From: Sphaerochaeta halotolerans
GTDB lineage: Bacteria > Spirochaetota > Spirochaetia > Sphaerochaetales > Sphaerochaetaceae
Direction: 5' to 3'
DNA length: 64,000 nt
NCBI RefSeq assembly: GCF_003429665.1
Contig: NZ_QUWK01000001.1
Coordinates: 248,001 to 312,000 of the forward strand
Of this stretch, positions 52,307 through 61,133 are shown piece by piece. Each line of letters begins with the position of its first letter. Position 1 is the first letter of the stretch. Below the pieces are notes generated by a model. The model had not been told where the DNA came from. It made no database searches and was given only the letters and a program-made list of their open reading frames with translations. A program made the translations under genes and the position numbers.

Positions 52307-53311
52307 ATGAGAAGAGTTACGATTATCGCTCTCTGTATGATTTTTGCCGTCGGTATGATCTTCGCCCAGGGTGTCTCTGAGGGACAGACTGGTGTTCCCA
52401 AGATTGGTATTGCGGTTCCTTCTCCTGACCACGGCTGGACTGGAGGTATCGGCTGGTGGGCAGACAAGGCTGTGAAGGAACTGAAGGAGCAATATCCTGG
52501 CAAGTATGAGTTCAAGGTCTTGCATGCTGATGGGTATGCAAAGCAGATTTCCGATGTCGAAGACCTCATGGTATGGGGCATGGATTATTTGGTGATCCTT
52601 CCTCATGAGTCAGCTCCCCTTACCCCTGTGGTGAAGGAAGCACATGCCTCTGGCGTGAAGTGTATCGTAGTTGACCGTGGTCTGACCGATACGTCCTTCG
52701 GATACATCAACCTCGCAGGTAATAACACTGAGATGGGCAAGGTCTCCGGTATCTTCATGAGAGACTACATGAAGAAAAACGGCTTGACCAAGTATGTTGC
52801 CATGGGCGGTATGCCTGTGGTAATTGATGGCGAAAGAATGAATGCGTTCTTCGACGAGATGCAGAAGGAGAAATCTTTGGTAAACCTCGCCGGTGGAAGA
52901 AACTATGACTTCGCCGACTGGTCGACGCAGAAGGGCTTGGAGCTGATGGAGAACTACATCCAGAAGTATCCTGAGATCCATGCGGTGTACTGTCAGGACG
53001 ATGATGTCATGACAGGAGTCCTTCAGGCCATCAAGGAGAGTGGCCGAAAGGATATCAAGCTGGTCTTTGGTGGTGCAGGCTCCAAGGCAGCGTACGAGAT
53101 GATTATGAACGATGACCCGTTGGTAAAGGCAACAGCCACCTACCACCCGTCAATGGTCTATGATGCCATCATGTACTGTCTGGATGTTGCAGAAGGCAGA
53201 AAGTCTGATGCGTTCCATACCGCTTCTAAGCCAACTTCTGTAGTGATCCCCTCTGTCTTGGTTGACAAGAGCAATGTGATGGATCACTACGACCCAGATT
53301 CTGTATTCTAA
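52307..53311 (+). CDS. RbsB-type periplasmic sugar-binding protein
   Basis: 334 residues from ATG 52307 (AGGAGG seven bases upstream; the in-frame TTG at 52301 lies inside the spacer). Signal peptide ends near FAQGVSEG. Periplasmic-binding-protein fold: IGIAVPSPDHGWTGG at the start, CQDDDVMTGVLQAIKESG in the second lobe. Captures the sugar for the RbsAC-like parts. Placed last in its operon, unusual for an importer where the binding protein is often first. Ends with a hairpin terminator. Confidence 0.93.
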   Translation: MRRVTIIALCMIFAVGMIFAQGVSEGQTGVPKIGIAVPSPDHGWTGGIGWWADKAVKELKEQYPGKYEFKVLHADGYAKQISDVEDLMVWGMDYLVILPHESAPLTPVVKEAHASGVKCIVVDRGLTDTSFGYINLAGNNTEMGKVSGIFMRDYMKKNGLTKYVAMGGMPVVIDGERMNAFFDEMQKEKSLVNLAGGRNYDFADWSTQKGLELMENYIQKYPEIHAVYCQDDDVMTGVLQAIKESGRKDIKLVFGGAGSKAAYEMIMNDDPLVKATATYHPSMVYDAIMYCLDVAEGRKSDAFHTASKPTSVVIPSVLVDKSNVMDHYDPDSVF

Positions 53312-53332
53312 AAAGAGCATTTCTATCATTGG

Positions 53333-53363
53333 GAGGGTCACCACATGCTGGTGATCCTCTTTT
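53333..53363 (+). terminator. Rho-independent terminator of the RbsABC-type operon
   Basis: GAGGGTCACCA pairs with TGGTGATCCTC (one G-T pair) around a 5-base loop, then TTTT. 22 bases after the binding-protein stop. Confidence 0.85.
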
Positions 53364-53398
53364 AGGTGCATGGTCCCTCTACCCGGTGCTAGTTCTGG

Positions 53399-54796
53399 TT
53401 AGTCAACCAAGAACAGGTCTTCCAGTGCAACAAGCGTAACGCCCTCTCTCTGGGCGTTGGCTTTTACTGCTTCGGTGAAGCCCGATTTGCTGAATAGGTA
53501 GTAGTAACGGTTTTCAATGTGGTGGAATAGTTCCGCCGAGCGGAGAAAGTCTTTATATTCATCAATGCCAAACAATTTGCTACGATATTTGCATTCGCAC
53601 ACTATTGCAGATTGCTTGTGAACGTCAAAAGCAAGAATATCTATGTCATCCTCCTTTTTTGTGTTTGGATTACCGCCCCACCACCTTCCCATGGTGTGGG
53701 GGACAAAGGGTAGTTTTCTTTGCTTTGCGAGTATGGTGAGGTATTGCATGCAAATATTTTCGAAAACGCTACCCATATAGTGGGAAAGATGTTCAAATAT
53801 TTCCTGTGCGGCTTCCTCATCACCCAATAGCTCATAGTAGCTCTTGTTTGAAAAGATGAAGTGATACCAGAACAGAAAGAAATTATCGCTAATTTGATAG
53901 ATGCTCTTTTTGCTGGAGTCTTTCTCACCGCTTGGAGTTACCTTATCAACCAATCGCATGTTCTTTAAGGTTCTGATGTACTTGGAACATTTGGTTTGTT
54001 CCTCGTGGATTTTCTGGGCAATTTCATTAAGTCTGCTTGCACCTGTAGCGATAGCCTCAAAGATGCTGTTATATATTCTAGGTTCTCTCAGTTCCATTTT
54101 TAGGAGATTCTGGGTTTCTTCCTTAAGGAATGATCCTGTTCGAAGAATGTTTTTCTCAATATTCTTAGTAATGGTTTTCTTGTCATTGAAAGCAGCAAGA
54201 TAACAGGGGACGCCTCCGAGAATGCCGTAACACAGGAGTTTTTCCTCTATGGAGTAGTTAGGGAAGAAACGAGCACTCTCTATATAATTAAAACATTGTA
54301 GTTCCAAGCTACTGGTAGCCCTTCCGTAGAGAGGGCTTTTTGCACCCATGACTTCAGTTTCCATGAAGCTAATACTTGAACCACATAGTATTAGAAAAAT
54401 ATTCTTATGCTTCCATTTCTTATCAATTGCATGTTGAAGAATGGATTTGATTGAGGGGTTTTCTTCAGCAATATAAGGGAATTCATCAATAATCAGGGTA
54501 ACTCGTTCCTCAGATGTTTGATCAAATACATAGGAGAATGCTGCATTCCAATCTTCGAACGCCCCATAGGATGATCCAGAAAAATGGAGTTGTAGTGTCT
54601 TTGAGAAGTCTGAGAGGTTCAGCCTGTCATTTTTGGCTTGTGCAGAATAGAATATCACATTTCTTTTCTTGCTAAATTCATTCAAGAGCGAGGTTTTCCC
54701 AACACGTCGTCTGCCATAGAGAACTAGATACTTGAAGGTTCCGGAAGCATGCAGTTCTTCAAGCAATCCTAACTCTTTCTCCCTTCCTATAAACAT
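53399..54796 (-). CDS. Archaeal-type AAA ATPase with DUF234 nuclease-like C-terminus
   Basis: 465 residues. Walker A GRRRVGKT (28-35), Walker B VTLIIDEFPYI (about 98-108), a winged-helix middle part, and a C-terminal DUF234 domain whose DDIDILAFDVHKQSAIVCEC and following K fit a PD-(D/E)xK nuclease core. A third selfish-type ATPase in the window, of a different family from the two DUF4143 ATPases. A 13-bp palindrome upstream (54830-54842) is a candidate self-operator. Function unknown. Confidence 0.88.
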   Translation of the reverse strand: MFIGREKELGLLEELHASGTFKYLVLYGRRRVGKTSLLNEFSKKRNVIFYSAQAKNDRLNLSDFSKTLQLHFSGSSYGAFEDWNAAFSYVFDQTSEERVTLIIDEFPYIAEENPSIKSILQHAIDKKWKHKNIFLILCGSSISFMETEVMGAKSPLYGRATSSLELQCFNYIESARFFPNYSIEEKLLCYGILGGVPCYLAAFNDKKTITKNIEKNILRTGSFLKEETQNLLKMELREPRIYNSIFEAIATGASRLNEIAQKIHEEQTKCSKYIRTLKNMRLVDKVTPSGEKDSSKKSIYQISDNFFLFWYHFIFSNKSYYELLGDEEAAQEIFEHLSHYMGSVFENICMQYLTILAKQRKLPFVPHTMGRWWGGNPNTKKEDDIDILAFDVHKQSAIVCECKYRSKLFGIDEYKDFLRSAELFHHIENRYYYLFSKSGFTEAVKANAQREGVTLVALEDLFLVD

Positions 54797-54829
54797 AGTG
54801 GTGCTCTCCTGCTTATATAATATACTTAT

Positions 54830-54842
54830 GAGTATTATACTC
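54830..54842 (-). promoter_or_regulatory. Palindrome GAGTATTATACTC upstream of the DUF234 ATPase
   Basis: Perfect 13-bp palindrome about 34 bases before the ATG at 54796, in an AT-rich promoter region. The stretch 54843-55090 has no convincing gene. Confidence 0.4.
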
Positions 54843-55090
54843 GTAATTCCCTAAAATGCAAATAGGCATATCTGTAGCATGGTGAACAAAATACTGTATT
54901 CAATCTGCCAATGGTATCCACAGTTTTTTCATGATGCAAAAGTCTCCGGTGGAATAGCGCAAAAGATACTAACGTATTAAAATATAGAGAGATATTGTCT
55001 GGTTTGACTGAAGGTGTGTTTGTACATTTGTTGGTATGTAAACCATGTTTCCAGAAGGTCAGAAATATACCATATAGGGTGGCAAACGGA

Positions 55091-55309
55091 TCATTCCTGG
55101 CACCCACTTCGTAAGGTTATGTATTCTTTATCCCAGACTTTATAGATTCCCAACTCATACAGTGTCATCTCATCTTCAAATAAGCAATACATCTCTTCAA
55201 GTGCAATACGGTCGATTTGGAACAATGCTTCAAATTTATGGTGTATTGTGTCTTTAACTGTTTCATCTGATTCCAGTGATACTAAGATTATAATCCAAGG
55301 TTGCTTCAT
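55091..55309 (-). CDS. Small uncharacterised protein of the TIGR04255-type module
   Basis: 72 residues, AGGAAG about five bases before the ATG. Acidic, mixed helix/strand (MKQPWIIILVSLESDETVKD start). It overlaps the 3' end of the HTH gene by 47 bp, which supports it being real and co-translated. No family recognised. Third gene of a three-gene unit. Confidence 0.55.
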   Translation of the reverse strand: MKQPWIIILVSLESDETVKDTIHHKFEALFQIDRIALEEMYCLFEDEMTLYELGIYKVWDKEYITLRSGCQE

Positions 55310-55979
55310 TTGGCTTCCTGTCTTTTGCGAGTCTGGCTAATCTGTCATGGGTGTTTTTTGATCGCCGGATCAGAATTGCTAAGATATCAGATAAATTTTC
55401 ATAATCCTTACTAATATCTGTGCTTGTTAAGAATATGTCTAATAATGATTTATTATACTTCTGGATATTCTGATACAGGTATGTTCGGGAAATCGGAATG
55501 CTCGTATCAGGTAGGGTGCCTATTAATTTGTAGATACTACTGATCTTGTATGCTTTCTCTCCTGTTGGGGTTGTTTTTCCGCTTAACCAGTCATAGATAC
55601 TCACTCTTGATACAGAAAAGATTCGCGCCCATTCAGATTTATTGAAGGAGAAGAAACGGCTGATCTGTGCAAATTGCTCTTGATAGTCTTTCGTTTCAAT
55701 AGACTCAAGTCCAGAGCAATTTTCATTTTCAATAGTATTCTCGAAAATGAAACTATTTGAGATACAGAACCTTGGGAAATGAGAATTACCCGCATACCAT
55801 CTAATAATCTCGTTACTATACGTACTGGTTGTAATAATCGAATTGGTTATTTGGATTTGGTCGTAACCTGTTGAGGAAACCTGTTTTTGCGTATATCTCC
55901 CATATTCAGCAACAGAGGATTGCCAGCGATCGAGCAGAGTATTTGGATACATTTCTTTATAAGCTACAATTACTTCCAT
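55263..55979 (-). CDS. HTH-domain protein of the TIGR04255-type module
   Basis: 238 residues. A helix-turn-helix in the middle (about 115-160: KSEWARIFSVSRVSIYDWLS then GKTTPTGEKAYKIS), flanked by an N-terminal region with many Ser/Thr and a C-terminal helical part. Overlaps the TIGR04255-like gene by ten bp and the small gene by 47 bp, so the three form a tight unit. Probably a regulator or DNA-binding partner. I recognise no family name. Confidence 0.75.
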   Translation of the reverse strand: MEVIVAYKEMYPNTLLDRWQSSVAEYGRYTQKQVSSTGYDQIQITNSIITTSTYSNEIIRWYAGNSHFPRFCISNSFIFENTIENENCSGLESIETKDYQEQFAQISRFFSFNKSEWARIFSVSRVSIYDWLSGKTTPTGEKAYKISSIYKLIGTLPDTSIPISRTYLYQNIQKYNKSLLDIFLTSTDISKDYENLSDILAILIRRSKNTHDRLARLAKDRKPNEATLDYNLSITGIR

Positions 55980-56791
55980 ACTATTTTTGCCTTTTCTGAA
56001 ATTACACTAGTAAAGAATACCTCTTCTATGGTTGCATGCAATTCCCCAAAGATGGAGTCCAATTGTTCAATGACCTCATGCTTTTTTGCTGCTTTCAGGA
56101 GAATGTAGTGATCAATATCAACAAAGGTGACGAGGTTTATATCCTTAAAAACTTCCGGAGCTCCCAATGGGAATTTGATGATATCCTGGGGATATTTATA
56201 TCCATTGAGGTTTTGCATAATCCTCAATTGGAAATTGCTCAACATTTTTATAGACTCTATTTGAACACCACGTTGTGTTGAGTAAGCAAATAAGGCATTG
56301 TCACTCCATGATACCGATTCTGGAAATTGCATTCCATGAAAATGCTCATGTAATACTTCTTTCCAAGAAAGGTTCTCTTTTTCTGGGATTACATTAATAT
56401 ACCTTAGACCAAGACGAGTGACGGCTGAGATATCAACAATGGAATCGAAACTGTTCACAGCCTCGATAAATTTTCCAATAAATGCTTGGTAATCATACCC
56501 ACTGCAGTCAGTGATTTGGTAGGTGAGGGTATCCTTGTCGATGAGAATATTCTCAGAATAATCATTGGATGAAAAAACCCATTGCTCTAACTTCTCTGTT
56601 TTAATTTCGCCATGTGGGCCTGTTTGAAAGTTCTCCCCTTGTAGCACATCAAATAGAGGAAAATCTTTTCTCCTCAACAGATCTTGTACTTTTGGGATAT
56701 ATTCTGCAATTTGCATAATTGGTGAGAACTTTAGTTGGATGAGCACGGCGGTCAGTGGGCCATTCGATAATGTCATTTTCGTCCTGTTCAT
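55970..56791 (-). CDS. TIGR04255-family-like protein
   Basis: 273 residues from the ATG at 56791, set by GGAGG about six bases upstream. The pattern (an N-terminal PLTAVLIQLKFSP strand, then VTRLGLRYINVIP in the middle) matches proteins annotated as TIGR04255, which have no known function and are often paired with a small HTH or toxin-like gene. First gene of a three-gene unit with overlapping ends. Confidence 0.75.
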   Translation of the reverse strand: MNRTKMTLSNGPLTAVLIQLKFSPIMQIAEYIPKVQDLLRRKDFPLFDVLQGENFQTGPHGEIKTEKLEQWVFSSNDYSENILIDKDTLTYQITDCSGYDYQAFIGKFIEAVNSFDSIVDISAVTRLGLRYINVIPEKENLSWKEVLHEHFHGMQFPESVSWSDNALFAYSTQRGVQIESIKMLSNFQLRIMQNLNGYKYPQDIIKFPLGAPEVFKDINLVTFVDIDHYILLKAAKKHEVIEQLDSIFGELHATIEEVFFTSVISEKAKIVWK

Positions 56792-56916
56792 ACCTAGCCT
56801 CCAATCACACTTTACATCATACTTTACACATATGCAAGGCAAATTAGCGAAGAAATGTTGGACTTGAACTGCTTGTTAGGTATTTATATCTTTATATAAG
56901 TAAATGATTTGATTTT

Positions 56917-57825
56917 TTATTTTTCTTTTCTCTCCAAATCCCTTGCCAGCAGGCACGCTCCATCGAGAGCAGTTCCTCTGCTTTCAATGATGACAAGGTG
57001 TTCCAGGCGTTCAGAGAGAAAGCGCTCAAAGAGTGGACGCACGACTGGGTCGTGTTCCAAAACACCACCCGCTACCACCAATTCATTGTTCTGAATCTCT
57101 GGATTCTGCACTGCTTTCACCAAGGCAACCAACTCCCTTGCAGCTTGTTCGAGAATTGCGAGGGCTAGGGGGTCTTCCTGTATTGCAAACGTGGTCACGA
57201 TCGGGGCGAGGGATGCGATGTCAGCCTTGCTGGCTTTGTGGTGCACATAAGAGACCAACTCCTCACTCTTCTGAAGAGCACAGGCTTCCAGAAGCCTCTC
57301 CAGCATTGCTGTGGGAAGGTCCCGTCCATCGAGTGAGCGGAGTGACCTCATCAGAGCCTGATGAGCAATCCAGTAGGCCGATCCCTCATCACCCAGGAGG
57401 TATCCATACCCACCTGAACGTATGGTTTTTCCTTTCTTTGTTCTGCTCATTGCAATACTGCCTGTTCCGCTGATTAATGCATACCCCTCGGGGCCGCCAA
57501 GGCCACCGGTCAGGAGAATCTCCCCATCGCTGCAGAGCTTGACAGGAACAGAGGGAAGCAGTGTCTCCAGGATGCTGGAAAAGGTATTTCTCTCTTGCTC
57601 TCTTCCCAGTCCGGCTGAACCAATGCATCCTGCTTTGAATGGTCCAAACTCCTTGACTTGGTCAAAGAGCTCGCGCAGGTGTAGTGCAGCCTCTTCGGGT
57701 TTTCCGGTGTAGAGGTTGGTTGGTCCACCAGTTACCGAGCGTACCCGGTTCCCGTCTGTATCCTGGACGGCAAGACGTGAACGGGTTGCTCCTCCATCAA
57801 TACCAAAGGTAAAGCCTTCTCTCAA
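56917..57825 (-). CDS. BadF/BadG-type sugar kinase, probable MurNAc/GlcNAc kinase
   Basis: 302 residues, ASKHA fold: phosphate 1 motif FGIDGGATRSRL (about 7-18), phosphate 2 ALISGTGSIAM, and the adenosine motif LVVAGGVLEHD. BadF-family kinases include the Clostridium MurNAc/GlcNAc kinase MurK. It overlaps murQ by four bases and follows it, so a MurNAc kinase making the MurNAc-6-phosphate that MurQ uses is the best guess. Confidence 0.85.
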   Translation of the reverse strand: MREGFTFGIDGGATRSRLAVQDTDGNRVRSVTGGPTNLYTGKPEEAALHLRELFDQVKEFGPFKAGCIGSAGLGREQERNTFSSILETLLPSVPVKLCSDGEILLTGGLGGPEGYALISGTGSIAMSRTKKGKTIRSGGYGYLLGDEGSAYWIAHQALMRSLRSLDGRDLPTAMLERLLEACALQKSEELVSYVHHKASKADIASLAPIVTTFAIQEDPLALAILEQAARELVALVKAVQNPEIQNNELVVAGGVLEHDPVVRPLFERFLSERLEHLVIIESRGTALDGACLLARDLERKEK

Positions 57826-58733
57826 TGTACCACTCCTCTGCTGTCCAGTGCCCGGTTCAGGCTTCCTTCACTCTTCTCAAGCAAGTTTTTCGCATCCTCT
57901 GCATTGAGGGAGAGCATATGCATAAGGATGGCAACTCGGACATTCCCGTTGCTCGACTCGTACAGCAATTCTGCTTCCTCTCGACTACAGGCAGTCACCT
58001 CACTGATCAGGCGCTTGGCACGGTCTACCAGCTTTGCGTTCAGGGGAAGCATGTCGACCATCAAGTTATTATTCACCTTCCCGATTCGGATCATCGCAGT
58101 GGTGGTAATCATGTTCAACACCAATTTCTGGGCTGTCCCCGATTTCATCCTCGTTGAGCCGGTGATGATTTCAGCATCGACGGCGATGTAGATCTTATGG
58201 TCTGCATGGTCGAATACCGCTGAGTATTCATTGCAGCTGATCGCTCCCACCTTTGCCCCGAGCTCCTGTGCCCAGGCCATTGCCCCAATGACATACGGTG
58301 CTTGGCCGCTGGCGGTAATGCCTACCAAGACGTCAGTAGAGGTGAAGCCTCTCCTTTTCAGTTCTTCAATCCCAGCCTCTGGGTCATCCTCTGCCGACTC
58401 AATGGCAGTGGTAAGGGCGGGAAGCCCCCCAGCGATAACCCCCTGGACCATGGTGGGTTTCACCCCGAAGGTCGGAGGACATTCAGAGGCATCCAGTACC
58501 CCAAGCCTCCCGGAAGTCCCAGCCCCGATGTAGAAGAGTCTTCCTCCTTTCTTGAAGGAGACCACGACATCATCCACCAGGGAAGCGATTTCGGGTAGCC
58601 TCTGGGCAACAGCAAGGGGGACCTTCTGGTCTTCTTGGTTGATGATGGTGAGTATTTCAAGCGTGCTCTTGGTGTCGATGCGGTAGGAAGCTGGGTTTCT
58701 CATCTCTGTGGTAGGTAGATTGGTATGGGACAT
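57822..58733 (-). CDS. murQ: N-acetylmuramic acid 6-phosphate etherase
   Basis: 303 residues, a SIS-domain protein. GAGTSGRLGVLDASECPPTF is the family signature with the catalytic Glu, and GITASGQAPYVIGA and GSTRMKSGTAQKLVLNM follow. It cleaves the lactyl ether of MurNAc-6-phosphate to GlcNAc-6-phosphate and lactate, recycling cell-wall sugar. Four-base overlap with the kinase, preceded by the permease gene. The operon's control part has been deleted at about 60,020. Confidence 0.96.
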   Translation of the reverse strand: MSHTNLPTTEMRNPASYRIDTKSTLEILTIINQEDQKVPLAVAQRLPEIASLVDDVVVSFKKGGRLFYIGAGTSGRLGVLDASECPPTFGVKPTMVQGVIAGGLPALTTAIESAEDDPEAGIEELKRRGFTSTDVLVGITASGQAPYVIGAMAWAQELGAKVGAISCNEYSAVFDHADHKIYIAVDAEIITGSTRMKSGTAQKLVLNMITTTAMIRIGKVNNNLMVDMLPLNAKLVDRAKRLISEVTACSREEAELLYESSNGNVRVAILMHMLSLNAEDAKNLLEKSEGSLNRALDSRGVVH

Positions 58734-58741
58734 GGATTCTC

Positions 58742-59596
58742 CTATTTAACCGCACCAGCGGTCATTCCCTTGATGAAGTACTTGGACATGAACAAGTACA
58801 GGATCAACATGGGCAGTATTGCTATGGATAGGCCGGTAAAGAGCAAGCTCCAGTTTGTGCTGTGTTGGCCAAAGAACGTCGAAAGTCCAACAGGCAGGGT
58901 TTTCACCTTGTCTGATTGGAGGAATACCAAGGGGAAGAAGAAGTCGTTCCAGATGGGTACAGCGTTATAGATGGTGACCAGGGCAATAGCCGGGGCAACC
59001 ATCGGCATCACCACACGGCGGTAGATGGCAAAGTCATTGCATCCGTCGATTTTGGCAGCATACTCAAGTTCCAACGGGATTCCCTTCATGAACCCTGCCA
59101 GGATGAAGACGGTGGAGGGGAGTCCCATCGCCATGAAGATGAGTATGACCGAAAGTGGTTTGTTGATAAGCCCCAAGGTTTTGATCAGGAGGAAGAGAGG
59201 GATGATCGCAGCCTTCAAGGGAAGCATGATTCCACTCAGGAAGAGCATGTAGACCAACGTGTTGAGCCGGTAGGTGTATCTGCTTATACCGTAGGAAGCC
59301 ATGGAACCAAAGAGGAGTACAAAGGCCATGCTGGTGGTGGTCACCAACAGGCTGTTGGCGAAGTACCTGGAAAAGCCCTTGTCTATCCATACCGTCTTGT
59401 AGGAGGAGAAACTGAACTCCTCCGGGAGGGAGAACGGGGTGGTGAGAATTGCACGGTTGTCCTTGAATGAGGAGAGCACCATGTTGATCAAAGGATAGAG
59501 GATGAGCAGTACATAGAGAGACATCACGAAGATGGCTATGGAGATAAAGAGTTTCTTTCCTGTGGAGGCTCCACGGTAGCGGAAGTCGGTGATCAT
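58742..59596 (-). CDS. MalG-type carbohydrate ABC permease, MurNAc operon
   Basis: 284 residues, six membrane helices, and the EAA loop EYAAKIDGCNDFAIYRRVVMP near residue 195. It is one of two permease subunits for a sugar importer; by context the substrate is MurNAc or a muropeptide sugar. Intact. Its partner gene (59593 on) overlaps by four bases but is truncated at its start, so a working importer is unlikely unless the partner is supplied elsewhere. Confidence 0.9.
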   Translation of the reverse strand: MITDFRYRGASTGKKLFISIAIFVMSLYVLLILYPLINMVLSSFKDNRAILTTPFSLPEEFSFSSYKTVWIDKGFSRYFANSLLVTTTSMAFVLLFGSMASYGISRYTYRLNTLVYMLFLSGIMLPLKAAIIPLFLLIKTLGLINKPLSVILIFMAMGLPSTVFILAGFMKGIPLELEYAAKIDGCNDFAIYRRVVMPMVAPAIALVTIYNAVPIWNDFFFPLVFLQSDKVKTLPVGLSTFFGQHSTNWSLLFTGLSIAILPMLILYLFMSKYFIKGMTAGAVK

Positions 59597-60021
59597 AGCT
59601 GTACCTCCCGTTTTCTGGTTACAAAGATGGAGAGGAGGGAGACCGTGAAGGTCAACAGGTAGATGACCAGGCCGATCGCCGAGCCAATCCCTATCTCTGG
59701 ACTTCCTGCGTCGATCGAGCCAAAGGCTGTTCGATAGAACAGCGTCCCGATGGTGTCAGTGGAGTAGTTCGGAGCTCCATCCAAGCCGGTCATCGTATAG
59801 ATCTGCTCGAATACGTTAAGGCTTCCAATAATGGTAAGTACCGTGATGATGGTGATGGAGGGAATGATTAAGGGGAAGATAATCTTCCAGAAGAGCTTCC
59901 ACTCTCCAGTTCCTTCCAGGTAGGCAGCTTCTAGGCACTCCTGGGGAACGTTGTCGATGGCAGCAAGGAATACGAGGGAGGCGAAGAAGAATGGTGCAAC
60001 AGTAATTGCCATTACCCGCAT
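59593..60021 (-). pseudogene. MalF/UgpA-type ABC permease, N-terminal half deleted
   Basis: Only about the last 140 residues of an about 290-residue subunit remain: the EAA loop is there (NVPQECLEAAYLEGTGEWKL) and the last three helices. The frame runs into unrelated sequence at about 60,020, where the opposite-strand RpiR-like remnant begins. Its start codon, first helices, and the binding-protein gene that should precede it are missing. Confidence 0.85.
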
Positions 60022-60229
60022 CGGGGGAAACTCCCTCTCCCGCCAGGCAGATTACACGCTCAATGTCGTGAATAGCGAGTCGCTCTTCCGTGAAGGGGCC
60101 ACGCTCAGCCGATTCGCTCAACTCCTGGTGGTGGACTTGGTCTACACCATGATCCTAGCCCGCCGCCACACAACTGTCAGTGCCCTGCTTAAACGGAAAA
60201 GGGAGGCAGCCAGGCATGTGTCGGGATGA
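59990..60229 (+). pseudogene. MurR/RpiR-type regulator, C-terminal SIS domain fragment
   Basis: About 80 codons (GATVIAITRIGGNSLSRQAD then VNSESLFREGATLSR) matching the last part of the SIS domain of RpiR-family regulators such as MurR, ending at TGA 60227-60229. The HTH part is missing. An opposite-strand permease remnant starts within the same few bases, so a single deletion explains both. The boundary cannot be placed more closely than about 59,985-60,020 because both frames fit there. Confidence 0.75.
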
Positions 60230-60240
60230 AGTGACTCAAT

Positions 60241-60325
60241 ACTCTGCGTATTGTCAGAGTATAGCGTGAAAATTACTTTGCGTATTGTCGGAGTATAGCG
60301 TGAAAATTACTCTGCGTATTGTCAG
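60241..60325. repeat. 34-bp tandem repeat, 2.5 copies
   Basis: Units at 60241-60274, 60275-60308 and a partial at 60309-60325, two differences between the first two. Each unit contains a small hairpin (ACTCTG...CAGAGT). No gene or known element. Confidence 0.7.
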
Positions 60326-60444
60326 TAGATTCACTTTCAAGCGCTACTTTAGCCGCTTGATACCACTATATTCTGAATAGTGTTCAAAATATGCTCTCTA
60401 TCTTCTGAAAGTATGATATAATCATACGTATAGGAGATAGGATA

Positions 60445-61026
60445 GTGCTAAAGACACGGGAGTATGTGATGTATGAGTTGTCCTCATATGCCTCCCCAAA
60501 GGCAAAACTCACCCAGATGATTAAAAAAGGTGAGATTATCCAGATCATCCGTGGAGTGTATGCTGATAGCCTTTCTGATCCTCATCTCCCTGTTGCTGGT
60601 ATGATCTATAGCCCGAGCTATATCTCCTTTGAAACTGCGCTGGCCTATCATCAGATGATACCTGAGAGAGTATATGAAATGAAAAGCGCAGGGTTTCGCT
60701 TGAACAAGGAAAAACACTATGAAACCCCATTCGGACGATATAGTTTCCTGTATATTCCTGAATCTGTCTTCCCCTGGGCGTTGGAGCCAGCCCCGGAGCA
60801 AGGCCATGGGTTTCGTCTCGCAACACCGGAGAAAGCATTGCTTGATACACTCTATAAAATTCGCAAGATTCAGAGTAAAAAAGCTATCCAAGATTTGTTG
60901 TTTGATGATTTGCGGCTTTCTGAAGACCAAGTATATGCACTGGATTGGGAGATGATGTCTTCCTTGGCTCCTCTGTATCACAGTACCACCTTACAGACCT
61001 TGTTACGATGGAAGGAACATGTATGA
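60445..61026 (+). CDS. AbiEi-family antitoxin / transcriptional regulator
   Basis: 193 residues from a GTG at 60445, with AGGAGATAG upstream. An N-terminal winged HTH (MIKKGEIIQIIRGVYAD) and an AbiEi_1-like C-terminal half (MIYSPSYISFETALAYHQMI, then LATPEKALLDTLY) form the antitoxin of type IV AbiE systems, which represses its own promoter. Intact. The toxin gene that overlaps its end by four bases is truncated. A degenerate second copy of its last 30 codons lies at 41609. Confidence 0.88.
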   Translation: MLKTREYVMYELSSYASPKAKLTQMIKKGEIIQIIRGVYADSLSDPHLPVAGMIYSPSYISFETALAYHQMIPERVYEMKSAGFRLNKEKHYETPFGRYSFLYIPESVFPWALEPAPEQGHGFRLATPEKALLDTLYKIRKIQSKKAIQDLLFDDLRLSEDQVYALDWEMMSSLAPLYHSTTLQTLLRWKEHV

Positions 61027-61133
61027 AGAGAGAAATCGAGAAGATGCTGGAATTCTATCACTTAGAGTCTCCTAGGGATTCGGTGAATGCTTTGAAGGAA
61101 ATTGTTCAGGAAGTGGTCTTACATTTGCCATGA
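61023..61133 (+). pseudogene. AbiEii-like nucleotidyltransferase toxin, N-terminal stub
   Basis: 36 codons (MKREIEKMLEFYHLESPRDS then VNALKEIVQEVVL) that correspond to the start of AbiEii toxins, normally about 250-300 residues with a GGTAL nucleotidyltransferase motif, which is absent. ATGA overlap with the antitoxin. The true sequence ends at about 61,120, where the convergent HipB-like gene begins to share bases, so a deletion joined the two genes tail to tail. Confidence 0.85.

Noticed and set aside
54835-55107. 90-codon reverse frame between the DUF234 ATPase and the small gene
   Set aside because: Overlaps the ATPase promoter palindrome, has no ribosome site and an irregular composition.
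60241-60325. CRISPR array
   Set aside because: The units are in direct contact with no spacers and only 2.5 copies; no cas genes are present.
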